Positions 7,397-14,946 of a stretch of DNA of 17,179 nucleotides are shown in pieces. The first letter of the stretch is position 1. Each line of letters starts with the position of its first letter. The stretch lies in contig DDEJ01000067.1 of NCBI GenBank assembly GCA_002336405.1, forward strand, positions 1 to 17,179, in the 5' to 3' direction. The notes under the pieces were generated by a model, which was not told the origin of the DNA, ran no database searches, and was given only the letters and a program-made list of their open reading frames with translations. The position numbers were made by a program, and so were the translations under genes. The stretch comes from Rhodobacteraceae bacterium UBA1957 (GTDB lineage: Bacteria > Pseudomonadota > Alphaproteobacteria > Rhodobacterales > Rhodobacteraceae).

Positions 7397-7956
7397 GGAT
7401 TATTGCCGGAGACTATCGAGGCCGCGCCTTGACGCCCGTCGGCAAAGGCGACCCAAGCGCCCATCTGCGCCCAACCACCGACCGGGTGCGTGAGAGCCTG
7501 TTCAACGTACTCGCAGGTGGACGTTTTGGCGATGCCATCAGCGGCATATCCGCGCTTGACCTGTTTGCTGGCACAGGTGCGCTGGGTCTAGAGGCCCTGT
7601 CGCGCGGTGCGGCCGACGTGACCTTTGTCGATGATGGCAAAGCGGCCCTCAAACTGATCCGGCGGAATGTGGCGTTGTGTAATGCGCAAGAAACCACCAC
7701 TATCCTGCGCCGCGACGCACGCAGGCTTGGGCCCCGACCAATCGACCCCTTTGGGTTGGTATTTCTGGATCCACCTTACGGCATGGGGTGGGGGGAGGCG
7801 GCATTTGCCTCGGCGCAAGCCGGGGGCTGGATCGCATCAGACGCGCTTGTGGTTTGGGAAGAAAACACCGCCATCACAATACCCGAGGCTTGTGAGCTGC
7901 TTGATACCCGCCGGTATGGCGACACCACCATTTCAATTTTGCAATACCAATCCTAG
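7393..7956 (+). CDS. rsmD: 16S rRNA (guanine(966)-N(2))-methyltransferase RsmD
   Basis: RsmD methylates N2 of G966 in 16S rRNA within the 30S subunit, using S-adenosylmethionine. At 187 residues it has usual length. It begins MRIIAGDYRGR and LRPTTDRVRESLFNVL, both RsmD hallmarks. The SAM-binding motif I is LDLFAGTGALG (55-65), the acidic end of the next strand is in VDD (79-81), and the N2-methyltransferase catalytic motif DPPY is at 126-129. The GTG start lies inside the stop of the upstream flavoprotein gene (GTGA overlap), so the two are probably translationally coupled although their functions are unrelated. The convergent map gene ends about 50 bp away. Confidence 0.96.
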   Translation: MRIIAGDYRGRALTPVGKGDPSAHLRPTTDRVRESLFNVLAGGRFGDAISGISALDLFAGTGALGLEALSRGAADVTFVDDGKAALKLIRRNVALCNAQETTTILRRDARRLGPRPIDPFGLVFLDPPYGMGWGEAAFASAQAGGWIASDALVVWEENTAITIPEACELLDTRRYGDTTISILQYQS

Positions 7957-8005
7957 AACAGACCCTGATACATACCCGACAGCTTTTAGCAGCCCATCAA
8001 TGCCA

Positions 8006-8836
8006 TCAGGCTGGGATGTTAGGCATGGCATAGGTCGGATGAAACCGGTTGCTGGGCGAAAGAGTGAAAATTTCGCACCCAGCGGCCGTGACCCCAACCG
8101 AATGCTCAAACTGCGCCGACAGGGATCTATCGCGGGTCACCGCCGTCCAGTCATCCGCCAACACTTTAGTTTCAGGCCGGCCCAAATTGACCATTGGTTC
8201 AATCGTGAAAAACATTCCCTCTTGCAGAACAGGGCCGGTCCCGGCGCGGCCATAATGCAGCACGTTAGGCGGTGCGTGAAATACCCGCCCCAGCCCGTGG
8301 CCACAGAAATCGCGCACCACCGACATGCGGTGTCCTTCGACGAAACTTTGAATCGCATGGCCAATATCACCAAAGGTATTGCCGGGCTTCACTGCCTCAA
8401 TCCCCTTGAACAGCGAATCATGCGTCACTTGGATCAATCTTTCGGATTTGCGGTCAAGCTTGCCCGCAATGAACATCCGGGAGGTATCTCCATACCAGCC
8501 ATCCACAATCACCGTCACATCAATGTTCAAGATGTCTCCATCTTTGAGTTTTTTATCACCTGGAATGCCGTGACAGACCACATGATTAAGACTGATACAA
8601 CTGGCATGACGATAGCCCTTATAGCCGATCGTCGCTGATTGCGCGCCAGCGGCCGTAACTTTTTGTTCAATCATCTTGTCAATTTCGCCTGTGGTCTGGC
8701 CGACCACAACCTCATCAGAGATTTCATCCAAGATTTGTGCAGCCAATTTTCCAGCCGCTCGCATGCCAACAAAATCCACCTCTTGAAAGAGCCGAATACC
8801 ATCGCGCGTCTGTTGTCCACGTGCTTCTTTTTGCAA
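8006..8836 (-). CDS. map: Type I methionine aminopeptidase
   Basis: The enzyme removes the N-terminal methionine from nascent proteins. The 276 residues carry the complete pita-bread active site: H89 in VVCHGIP, metal ligands D106 (NIDVT) and D117 (YGDTS), H180 (CGHGLG), E213 (TIEPM) and E244 (FEHSVG). These match the known E. coli ligands H79, D97, D108, H171, E204 and E235 with a constant offset after one short gap. There is a small C-terminal extension after GCEIFTLSP. The start appears to be TTG, with a well-spaced GGAG; the next in-frame ATG (residue 25) would cut into conserved sequence. sfsA lies upstream on the same strand, 88 bp away. Confidence 0.96.
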   Translation of the reverse strand: MQKEARGQQTRDGIRLFQEVDFVGMRAAGKLAAQILDEISDEVVVGQTTGEIDKMIEQKVTAAGAQSATIGYKGYRHASCISLNHVVCHGIPGDKKLKDGDILNIDVTVIVDGWYGDTSRMFIAGKLDRKSERLIQVTHDSLFKGIEAVKPGNTFGDIGHAIQSFVEGHRMSVVRDFCGHGLGRVFHAPPNVLHYGRAGTGPVLQEGMFFTIEPMVNLGRPETKVLADDWTAVTRDRSLSAQFEHSVGVTAAGCEIFTLSPSNRFHPTYAMPNIPA

Positions 8837-8844
8837 GGTGGTTT

Positions 8845-8848
8845 CTCC
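8845..8848 (-). promoter_or_regulatory. Ribosome binding site supporting the TTG start of map
   Basis: On the minus strand a GGAG sits 8 nt before the TTG at 8836-8834. It is the best Shine-Dalgarno in the leader and decides in favour of this unusual start codon. Confidence 0.65.
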
Positions 8849-8924
8849 AAAGGTCTCTAAATTGCCAGTGAGTTAAACAACGACCATTTTACAACTAATT
8901 ATAGTAAAGGACCAGAGGCTTCGT

Positions 8925-9626
8925 TTAATGCTGCATAATTGTTCGGCCAAGCGTGATCTCTTTGGGCGAAACATCGCAATCAATACAAAGGACCACAACA
9001 CCGTTTGCCCGGGCCTCGGCAAAAGCAGCCGCATATCCGGGGTCGATATCCGATGCCACCGCCACCGCAGAACAATCACTGCGTTGCACCAGATACAGCA
9101 GCGTTGCGTGCTGGCCCTGGGTCACCATAAACGCCAGGTCGGCCAAATGTTTCGCACCGCGCTTGGTCACACTGTCCGGAAACTCGGCCAGCCCCGGCTG
9201 ACGGCACAATGTAACGCTTTTAACCTCTAGGTAGTTGTCTGGCTGACCAGAGGTTCCCAGCACAAAATCAACCCGACTGTTCTGCCCATATTTCACCTCG
9301 GGGCGCACTGTATCATAAACCGGCAAACCGGGAATCACACCAGCATGCAAAGCCGCTTTGACAAGACGGTTGGGCAATCCGGTGTCGACACCAACGAAAT
9401 GACCGTCAGGCAGCTCTACCAGGCGCCATCCATAGCGCAGCTTGCGCTTGGGATCATCGTTGGGCTCAACCCAAACCCGCATGCCCGGTGTCGCCAGCCC
9501 CAACATCGAGCCTGGATTGGCACAATGAACGGTGACTTCGCGTCCGTCTTCGAGCCGCACATCAGCCAAAAATCGTTTATAGCGCCGAATCAGTAGCGCG
9601 GGGATCAAGGGGGCGGAAAATTGCAT
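8925..9626 (-). CDS. sfsA: DNA/RNA nuclease SfsA (sugar fermentation stimulation protein family)
   Basis: SfsA is an OB-fold plus PD-(D/E)XK nuclease-like protein first described as a stimulator of maltose metabolism in E. coli; its cellular role remains unclear. The chosen start gives 233 residues, the normal family length. Visible features are IRRYKRFLADV near the N-terminus, HCANPGSM (34-41), the catalytic-type residues D120 in SRVDFVLG and E134-x-K136 in YLEVKSVTL, and FPDSVTKRGAKHL (149-161). The open frame extends upstream to 9767, but the extra residues are Cys- and Phe-rich and unlike the family. ATG codons at 9638 (MNQRMQF) and 9626 (MQFSAPL) are the realistic starts; neither has a strong ribosome site. 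It is probably followed by map on the same strand. Confidence 0.93.
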   Translation of the reverse strand: MQFSAPLIPALLIRRYKRFLADVRLEDGREVTVHCANPGSMLGLATPGMRVWVEPNDDPKRKLRYGWRLVELPDGHFVGVDTGLPNRLVKAALHAGVIPGLPVYDTVRPEVKYGQNSRVDFVLGTSGQPDNYLEVKSVTLCRQPGLAEFPDSVTKRGAKHLADLAFMVTQGQHATLLYLVQRSDCSAVAVASDIDPGYAAAFAEARANGVVVLCIDCDVSPKEITLGRTIMQH

Positions 9627-9809
9627 GCGTTGATTCATACCGCAACTACCACATGACATCCAGACACCGGCCGCGACGCCAAAGCGTCTGGAAAGACAGA
9701 TAAACGCGCTTGCTTTTCGAACAAAGCTAATTTGGTAACAAAACAGCATTGGAAACCGACACCGCACCGCCTAAGCTGCGCATAACTTAGACAAAAGGCA
9801 ATTCGACAT

Positions 9810-10532
9810 ATGACAAACCCAACCGCCGCAATGCTGGTAATCGGCGATGAAATTCTTTCGGGGCGCACGCGCGATGCCAATATGTATTATCTTGCAGGCG
9901 CATTGACCAAAATCGGTATCGACCTGAAAGAAGTGCGTGTGGTCAGTGATGACAAGGCCGCGATCATCGCGGCCGTGACAGCGCTGTCAGCGGCCCATGA
10001 CACGGTAATTACTAGCGGTGGTATTGGCCCGACGCATGATGACATCACCGCCGATTGCATCGCAGCCGCCTTTGACCGCCCGATCGACATCCGCAGCGAT
10101 GCGCGGGCGCTTCTTGCCGCCTATTATGACCGTCAGGGCATTGAATTGAACGCCGCACGTTTGCGCATGGCCCGCATTCCCGATGGGGCCACATTGATCG
10201 ACAATCCAGTGTCGGTCGCACCGGGTTTTACCCTTGAAAACGTGCATGTCATGGCCGGCGTTCCAGCAGTATTTCAAGCTATGGTTGCCAGCGTTTTACC
10301 CGGGCTCACCGGTGGCGCACCACTGCTGAGCCAGACCCTGCGCATCGACCGTGGCGAGGGTGATATTGCCGGACCACTGGCGGCGCTGGCTGAAGAATAC
10401 TCAGATCTCTCCATAGGGTCCTATCCATTTCAAAAAGACGGTCTGTATGGTGCCAATATCGTTGTCCGCGGCACCAATGAGGCCCACGTTTCAGCCGCGT
10501 TGGCCCGCCTTCGGGGTGTCTTTTCGCAATGA
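9810..10532 (+). CDS. Competence/damage-inducible protein CinA-type molybdopterin-binding domain protein
   Basis: The product is a stand-alone MoCF_biosynth (MogA/CinA N-terminal) domain protein of 240 residues. It lacks the C-terminal nicotinamide-nucleotide amidohydrolase domain of full-length CinA. Landmarks are VIGDEILSGRT (10-20), TRDANMYYLA, and SGGIGPTHDD (69-78), the loop that in this fold binds pterin or nucleotide phosphate. VMAGVPAVFQAM follows later. Related single-domain proteins are annotated variously as molybdopterin-binding proteins or CinA-like pyrophosphatases, so the substrate is open. AAAAGG lies 11 nt before the ATG. The stop overlaps the next gene by 4 bp (ATGA), making this the first gene of a four-gene run. 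Confidence 0.9.
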   Translation: MTNPTAAMLVIGDEILSGRTRDANMYYLAGALTKIGIDLKEVRVVSDDKAAIIAAVTALSAAHDTVITSGGIGPTHDDITADCIAAAFDRPIDIRSDARALLAAYYDRQGIELNAARLRMARIPDGATLIDNPVSVAPGFTLENVHVMAGVPAVFQAMVASVLPGLTGGAPLLSQTLRIDRGEGDIAGPLAALAEEYSDLSIGSYPFQKDGLYGANIVVRGTNEAHVSAALARLRGVFSQ

Positions 10533-11266
10533 GTTTTATGCCAAATACGCTGTATGATGTGATCGCCGAAACCTGGCCTGCCGCCAAGCTGCACCGTGCA
10601 GGCCAATGGACAATCCGGGATGGCCAAGGCGGCGGCAAACGGGTTTCAGCAGCCACAGCGGACGGTTCCGTGCAGCCAATAGATATACAACAGGCAGAAA
10701 GCGCAATGCAGGAACTTGGTCAGAGACCTTTGTTCATGCTGCGAGACGGGGAAGCCGATCTCGATGCGCTTTTGGCTAACGCCGGCTACGAGATGATCGA
10801 CCCAACAAATCTTTATCAAGCGCCAATTGCAAATATTGCAACTCAGCGGCCACCAAGGACATCTATGTTCTGTATTTGGGAACCTTTGCAAATTCAGTAT
10901 GATATTTGGGCGGCAGGCGGTATCACCCGGCCGCGATTGAGCATCATGCAGCGCACAACCGCCAAAAAGACCAGTCTTTTCGGACGGTGGAACAACCGTC
11001 CTGCTGCGACCGGTTTTGCAGCCATCCATGCAGGAACCGCCATGGTGCACGCGGTTGAAGTTTTGGCCCAGCAACGCGGTCAGAAAGTGGCAACATGGCT
11101 GATGCGCGCTGCCGCTTTCTGGGCCGCAGAACAAGGTGCCACCCGACTTGCGGTTCTGTGTACCGAGGCCAATACTGCCGCAAACAGTCTTTACTCTTCG
11201 CTGGGCATGACGTTTTCTGGGCGATATCATTACCGTATACAAAAAGGAGCCTTAGATGAGCACTAA
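10529..11266 (+). CDS. GNAT family N-acetyltransferase
   Basis: This cytosolic protein of 245 residues has a recognisable GNAT acetyl-CoA-binding region in its C-terminal half. VHAVEVLAQQRGQKVATWLM contains the Q/RxxGxA-type motif A (about 172-191), followed by the alpha helix and AANSLYSSLGMTFSGRYHYR, the usual motif B ending. The first 110 residues are poorly conserved to my eye and hold no motif I can name. The substrate cannot be predicted. The start ATG overlaps the upstream CinA-like stop by 4 bp, and its end overlaps the AhpD-like gene by 11 bp, so the three are likely one transcript. Confidence 0.85.
   Translation: MSFMPNTLYDVIAETWPAAKLHRAGQWTIRDGQGGGKRVSAATADGSVQPIDIQQAESAMQELGQRPLFMLRDGEADLDALLANAGYEMIDPTNLYQAPIANIATQRPPRTSMFCIWEPLQIQYDIWAAGGITRPRLSIMQRTTAKKTSLFGRWNNRPAATGFAAIHAGTAMVHAVEVLAQQRGQKVATWLMRAAAFWAAEQGATRLAVLCTEANTAANSLYSSLGMTFSGRYHYRIQKGALDEH
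11244..11249 (+). promoter_or_regulatory. Strong ribosome binding site of the AhpD-like gene, inside the GNAT gene
   Basis: AAGGAG lies 6 nt before the ATG at 11256 and within the last codons of the GNAT gene. It confirms this start and the 11-bp gene overlap. Confidence 0.75.
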
Positions 11267-11828
11267 ACATGGCGTCACAGCACTGGATCTTCCAATGGTT
11301 GATCCTTTACCGGACGACACGCAAAAATATTTTGATGCCTGTCACGAAAAGCTCGGAATGATACCCAATGTTCTGCAAGCTTACGCTTTTGATATCGATA
11401 AATTAAACGCCTTCACCGGCCTGTATAACGATCTGATGCTGGCTGCCAGTGGGCTGAGTAAACTTGAACGCGAAATGATCGCAGTCGTGGTTTCGTCGAT
11501 CAATAAGTGCTTTTACTGTCTGACCGCCCATGGTGCGGCGGTGCGCGCGCTGTCAGGTGACCCTGAACTTGGCGAAATGCTGGTAATGAACTACCGTGTT
11601 GCAGATCTCAGCGACCGCCACCGCACAATGTTGGATTTTGCAGAAAAAATTACCAAAACCAGTTACGAGGTACAAGAGACAGATCGCGCAGTGCTGCGAC
11701 AGGCGGGATTCAGCGATCGCGACATCTGGGACATTGCCAATGTGGCGGGATTTTTCAACATGACCAATCGCGTTGCCAGCGCAACCAATATGCGGCCCAA
11801 TGATGCGTATCACGCCCAACATCGCTAA
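11256..11828 (+). CDS. Carboxymuconolactone decarboxylase/AhpD-like peroxidase-related protein
   Basis: The protein belongs to the all-helical AhpD-like superfamily, peroxidase-related branch. Its members reduce peroxides, or partners of peroxidases, through a CxxC pair. The 190 residues contain the diagnostic pattern E71...C85-F-Y-C88-L-T-A-H92, matching the AhpD E-x(n)-CxxC-x3-H proton-relay arrangement. N-terminal IPNVLQAYAF and C-terminal ANVAGFFNMTNRVA are typical of the peroxidase-related subgroup. No signal peptide, so cytosolic. It overlaps GNAT upstream (11 bp) and the OmpA-family gene downstream (29 bp), placing a putative thiol redox enzyme between an acetyltransferase and an exported protein. 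The partner reductant and physiological substrate are unknown. Confidence 0.9.
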   Translation: MSTKHGVTALDLPMVDPLPDDTQKYFDACHEKLGMIPNVLQAYAFDIDKLNAFTGLYNDLMLAASGLSKLEREMIAVVVSSINKCFYCLTAHGAAVRALSGDPELGEMLVMNYRVADLSDRHRTMLDFAEKITKTSYEVQETDRAVLRQAGFSDRDIWDIANVAGFFNMTNRVASATNMRPNDAYHAQHR

Positions 11829-12744
11829 GTGTCTGCTCGGTCTGTTGATCGGACTGCCGGGGCTTCTGGCGGCAGCAGATCTGGATCTGCCAGCCTCTGC
11901 TCGCGTCACGGTAAAAGACGTCAGTGAGCTGACGCAATATAACGTGCCAACAGGGCCTTGGCACAACGGGACAGTGCCAAGTTTACCAGTGCAGGGCCGC
12001 ATGGTTTGGCAGGTCTGGCAGTCGAAACAATCAGGAAAAAATACTCTCCAAGTTCTCACTGACCTGCGGGAACAATTGTTAAATCAAGGGTACACTGTGC
12101 TTTTTGAATGTCATGATTGGATCTGTGGGGGATTTGATTTTCGTTTTGGCATTGAGGCATTACCGGGGCCGGAGATGTATGTCGATCTCGGCAACTATCG
12201 CTTTTTATCTGCAACGCGCAAAACCCCCACCGGCAATGACAGCTATATCACTCTTTTGGTAAGCCAATCGGCGCAGCATGATTTTGTGCAAAACATTTAC
12301 CTTGCGGGCGACCAAGAAGAATACGCCAAACCGATTGACAAAGCACAGCCAGACAAAGTGGTGCCGAATACTTTCGATGGTTTATTGGAGCATAGAGGGT
12401 CTGTCATTTTGTCAGATCTGGTTTTTAAAAGTGGCTCTTCGGCTTTAACAGAAACCACATTTGTATCGTTAAAAAAGCTAGCAACCTATATGAAGACAAA
12501 TCCAAAGCGTAGAATTGCGTTGGTCGGTCACACCGATAGTATTGGAGATCTGGATAAAAATATGGCGCTGTCCAAACAGCGCGCTCAGGCTGTGGCAGCA
12601 CATCTGGTGAAAAATTATGAAATTGATGCCAAACAGATCAGTGCGGAAGGCACCGGTTATTTATCGCCTATTTCCAACAACCTGACGGCCGAGGGCCGCA
12701 AAGCCAATCGCCGCGTCGAGGCTGTTTTGCTATCGCACCAATAG
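11800..12744 (+). CDS. Exported OmpA-family protein with an uncertain N-terminal domain
   Basis: This is a periplasmic, probably peptidoglycan-binding protein of 314 residues. A basic start is followed by a hydrophobic core (CLLGLLIGLPGLLAA) and a likely signal peptidase I site near residues 25-26; no lipobox cysteine is in place. Residues about 30-190 form a domain I cannot assign securely. Its FECHDWICGGFDFRF stretch faintly recalls DUF4892 proteins. The last 110 residues are an OmpA C-terminal domain: LVFKSGSSALTE, GHTDSIG with D246 (243-249), the LSKQRAQAV arginine helix, and NLTAEGRKANRRVE. Tandem ATG codons at 11800 and 11803 are the likely starts; the frame is open further upstream, but the extra residues would precede the signal peptide. 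No strong ribosome site is seen, so coupling to the overlapping AhpD-like gene is likely. Confidence 0.85.
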   Translation: MMRITPNIAKCLLGLLIGLPGLLAAADLDLPASARVTVKDVSELTQYNVPTGPWHNGTVPSLPVQGRMVWQVWQSKQSGKNTLQVLTDLREQLLNQGYTVLFECHDWICGGFDFRFGIEALPGPEMYVDLGNYRFLSATRKTPTGNDSYITLLVSQSAQHDFVQNIYLAGDQEEYAKPIDKAQPDKVVPNTFDGLLEHRGSVILSDLVFKSGSSALTETTFVSLKKLATYMKTNPKRRIALVGHTDSIGDLDKNMALSKQRAQAVAAHLVKNYEIDAKQISAEGTGYLSPISNNLTAEGRKANRRVEAVLLSHQ

Positions 12745-12830
12745 GCACGCAACGCGGGCTGCCCGCATTGTGAAAAAAGTCAGGTAAAGAAGCGGATCAT
12801 CCTTTGAAAAATAACGCCTAATATGCATTA

Positions 12831-12859
12831 AAAAAGGACTGCGAAAAGCAGTCCTTTTT
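12831..12859. terminator. Bidirectional rho-independent terminator between the OmpA-family gene and HU
   Basis: AAAAAGGACTGC and GCAGTCCTTTTT form a perfect 12-bp stem around the loop GAAAA. GC pairs are in the upper stem, with A and T runs at the outer ends, so the structure can terminate transcription from either strand. It lies 86 bp after the OmpA-family stop and 24 bp after the HU stop. Confidence 0.92.
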
Positions 12860-12883
12860 ATCTTATATCTAGATCCGAAAAGA

Positions 12884-13171
12884 TCAGCCGTTTACGCTGT
12901 CTTTCAGGGCTTTCGCGATCGTCATTTTGACCACTTTATCCGCATCTTTCTTGAACTGCTCACCAGTCGCAGGATTGCGGACCATACGCTCTGGACGTTC
13001 CCGGCAATAAATCTTGCCAACACCCGGCAGGGTCACGGCTCCTCCACCCGCAACTTCACGAGTGATCAAACCACAAACTGCGTCCAACGCAGTCGTCGCA
13101 GCTTTCTTATCGACTTCCATCTCTTCGGCCAAAGCCGCAACTAATTGTGTTTTTGTCATTGGTTTGGACAT
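12884..13171 (-). CDS. HU family DNA-binding protein
   Basis: This small basic histone-like protein (95 residues) bends DNA and compacts the nucleoid as a dimer. It has the N-terminal helices (MTKTQLVAALAEEM), the GAVTLPGVGKIYCRERPER strand region leading into the beta arm, and the RNPATGE tip with the DNA-intercalating proline. The C-terminus is the basic KKDADKVVKMTIAKALKD helix. Compared with E. coli HU, the arm start carries KIYCRERPERMV rather than the usual FxVRxRxAR, a form I associate with Rhodobacterales HU from memory. AAGGAG at 13178-13183 is 6 nt before the ATG and fixes the start. Its transcript ends at the shared terminator. Confidence 0.95.
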   Translation of the reverse strand: MSKPMTKTQLVAALAEEMEVDKKAATTALDAVCGLITREVAGGGAVTLPGVGKIYCRERPERMVRNPATGEQFKKDADKVVKMTIAKALKDSVNG

Positions 13172-13177
13172 TGTTGT

Positions 13178-13183
13178 CTCCTT
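13178..13183 (-). promoter_or_regulatory. Strong ribosome binding site of HU
   Basis: On the minus strand AAGGAG precedes the ATG by 6 nt. It selects the first methionine over the in-frame ATG at residue 5, and fits an abundantly translated protein. Confidence 0.75.
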
Positions 13184-13296
13184 GTTCTGCCCGCGATCTG
13201 TGCTGACTGGGGATGGTTTAACTGAAGTTTGTTGGAAAACACAACAACTTGTGTCCTAATCCTCAATAATTGTTGCCCACAATGGTACTTTTTTTT

Positions 13297-14781
13297 CTAC
13301 AGGAAGGCTGTTTCATCAAAACTACGGAGTTTCCGGCTATGGATCCGGTCAAACGGCATGTTGCGCAGCAATTCTGTGGCCTTAATCCCAATCATCAAAT
13401 GCTGCGCGACCTGCGCTCTATAAAAATCAGATGCCATGCCCGGGAGCTTTAACTCACCATGCAGCGGTTTGTCTGATACACAGAGCAACGTCCCGTAAGG
13501 CACCCGAAACCGATATCCGTTTGCCGCAATTGTCGCACTTTCCATATCCAGTGCCACCGCCCGCGACTGGCTTAACCGTTGGACCGGTCCAGACTGGTCG
13601 CGCAATTCCCAGTTGCGATTGTCCACCGTGGCAACGGTCCCGGTGCGCATGATCCGCTTAAGCTCATATCCTTGCAGTTTGGTGACATCCGCCACCGCTG
13701 TTTCGAGCGCAATCTGAATCTCAGCCAGTGCTGGAATTGGCACCCAGACAGGCAGGTCATCATCCAGAACTTTATCCTCGCGCAGATAGGCATGTGCCAA
13801 GACAAAATCTCCCAGACGCTGGCTGTTTCGCAGCCCCGCGCAATGGCCAAGCATCAGCCATGAATGTGGCCTAAGCACCGCAATATGATCCGTGGCAGTT
13901 TTCGCATTTGACGGGCCCACACCAATGTTGACCAAGGTAATTCCCGATCCATCAGCCCGCTTTAAATGATAGCTCGGCATCTGCGGCAGCCGTGCCACAG
14001 GCGCGATCACCCCGGCCGGATCCGTCAGTTCACAGTTTCCCGAACTGACAAAACTGGTATAGCCACTGGCAGGATCAGCCAGTTGACTGCGGGCATAAGC
14101 TTCGAATTCAGCCACATAAAACTGATAGTTCGTCAGCAACACATAGCTTTGAAAATGCTCAGGCGCTGTGGCGGTATAATGCGTCAGCCGCGCCAGCGAA
14201 TAATCAACCCGCTGTGCGGTGAAAGGCGCTAATGGGATCGTCCCATCCGGGGCCTCAACTGCAGGCCCGTTTACAATATCATCATTGGTGGTGTTGAGAT
14301 CAGGCACATCGAACATGTCGCGCAAAGAAAACCCGGCAAAGCCGTGCGATGGCACCACAGTGTCTTGATCGCCTTGTATCGCAAAATGAATGGGGATCGG
14401 TGTTTGCGAGACCCCGATCCACACAGGCACGCCGTGATTTTTCAACAGCAGCGTGATCTGCTGAATGAGATAGCTGCGAAACAGATCGGGGCGTGTCACA
14501 GTTGTGCTGTAATGCCCCGGCCCTGCAACATAACCAAAACTCAACCGACTGTCGGCTTGCAAAAAGCTGGTCGTGGTGATCCTGATCTCAGGATAATAGG
14601 CGCGGTAATGTTGCTGAGTGGGGCCATCGCGCATCGTGTCGGCAAACCGCGCGGCCAAATAGTCGGTCGCCAAGTCATAAAGCAATTGCAACCTGTCCAC
14701 AGCCGTTTCGGCAGATTGAAACTCTTCCGCTTTAGGCACCTGTGGACTTAAAAGGGTTGCGTCCCGTCGGGTTGATGTCAT
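13297..14781 (-). CDS. amn: AMP nucleosidase
   Basis: The enzyme hydrolyses AMP to adenine and ribose 5-phosphate, adjusting the adenylate pool. The 494 residues are close to the 484 of E. coli Amn. The N-terminal Amn_N domain spans about residues 30-180 (with RAYYPEIRIT and FGYVAGPGHYSTTVTRPD), and the PNP/UDP phosphorylase-like catalytic domain runs from about 290. It includes NIGVGPSNAKTATDHIAVLRP, LMLGHCAGLR, ALDMESATIAANGYRFRVPY and LLCVSDKPLHGELKLPG, all near-identical to the E. coli protein as I remember it. AAAGGA lies 8 nt before the ATG (14790-14795 on the minus strand). HU is downstream on the same strand with 125 bp between, so HU probably has its own promoter. Confidence 0.97.
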   Translation of the reverse strand: MTSTRRDATLLSPQVPKAEEFQSAETAVDRLQLLYDLATDYLAARFADTMRDGPTQQHYRAYYPEIRITTTSFLQADSRLSFGYVAGPGHYSTTVTRPDLFRSYLIQQITLLLKNHGVPVWIGVSQTPIPIHFAIQGDQDTVVPSHGFAGFSLRDMFDVPDLNTTNDDIVNGPAVEAPDGTIPLAPFTAQRVDYSLARLTHYTATAPEHFQSYVLLTNYQFYVAEFEAYARSQLADPASGYTSFVSSGNCELTDPAGVIAPVARLPQMPSYHLKRADGSGITLVNIGVGPSNAKTATDHIAVLRPHSWLMLGHCAGLRNSQRLGDFVLAHAYLREDKVLDDDLPVWVPIPALAEIQIALETAVADVTKLQGYELKRIMRTGTVATVDNRNWELRDQSGPVQRLSQSRAVALDMESATIAANGYRFRVPYGTLLCVSDKPLHGELKLPGMASDFYRAQVAQHLMIGIKATELLRNMPFDRIHSRKLRSFDETAFL

Positions 14782-14807
14782 CGTTATTTTCCTTTGCTAT
14801 CAAAAGT

Positions 14808-14826
14808 TGCCAAAGCCGTGCCAAAG
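14808..14826. repeat. Tandem direct repeat TGCCAAAG in the amn leader
   Basis: Two perfect copies of TGCCAAAG (14808-14815 and 14819-14826) are separated by CCG. Their starts are 11 bp apart, one helical turn, and they lie about 27-45 bp upstream of the amn start in the divergent amn/VOC region. The arrangement suits a DNA-binding site, but no regulator is known to me for it. Confidence 0.45.
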
Positions 14827-14946
14827 TGATTGTCTAATATTAACAGATCTGCCTGCCTAATTTGGGCACCCAGTTGACCAAAATTGACATGCAGGGCTCT
14901 GAGGAGCAAGCTGAGTTATATTTTAAAATGTAAATTGGAACCCGGT

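Noticed and set aside
7667..8638. A 323-codon plus-strand open frame across the end of rsmD and most of map
   Set aside because: It lies antisense to map, whose metal ligands and family sequence are complete. The translation is Arg/His/Pro-rich with no family resemblance, so it is a shadow frame.
9627..9767. Upstream extension of sfsA to an in-frame start at 9767
   Set aside because: The 47 extra residues are not found at the start of SfsA proteins, and the region is needed as the intergenic space between divergent sfsA and the CinA-like gene.
10646..11242. A 198-codon minus-strand frame opposite the GNAT gene
   Set aside because: The plus-strand GNAT gene has recognisable acetyl-CoA motifs and is joined by overlaps on both sides. 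The antisense translation is Cys/His-rich and matches nothing I recognise.
12754..12766. Small GC hairpin (GCGGG-CTG-CCCGC) after the OmpA-family gene
   Set aside because: It has a stem of only 5 bp with a 3-nt loop and no T-run after it. The strong hairpin at 12831-12859 is the convincing terminator.
13229..13247. Inverted repeat TTGTTG-N7-CAACAA and nearby TTGTGT in the HU upstream region as operator or promoter
   Set aside because: The stem is short and AT-poor in contrast, and the possible promoter boxes match consensus at about half of the positions. Not enough to call a site.
14884..14946. Upstream TTG start for the VOC protein, and a TTGACA at 14884-14889 as a -35 box
   Set aside because: The extra 21 residues are not family-like. 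The TTGACA has no -10 box at proper spacing; the TATATT at 14917-14922 is 27 bp away, so I do not call a promoter.
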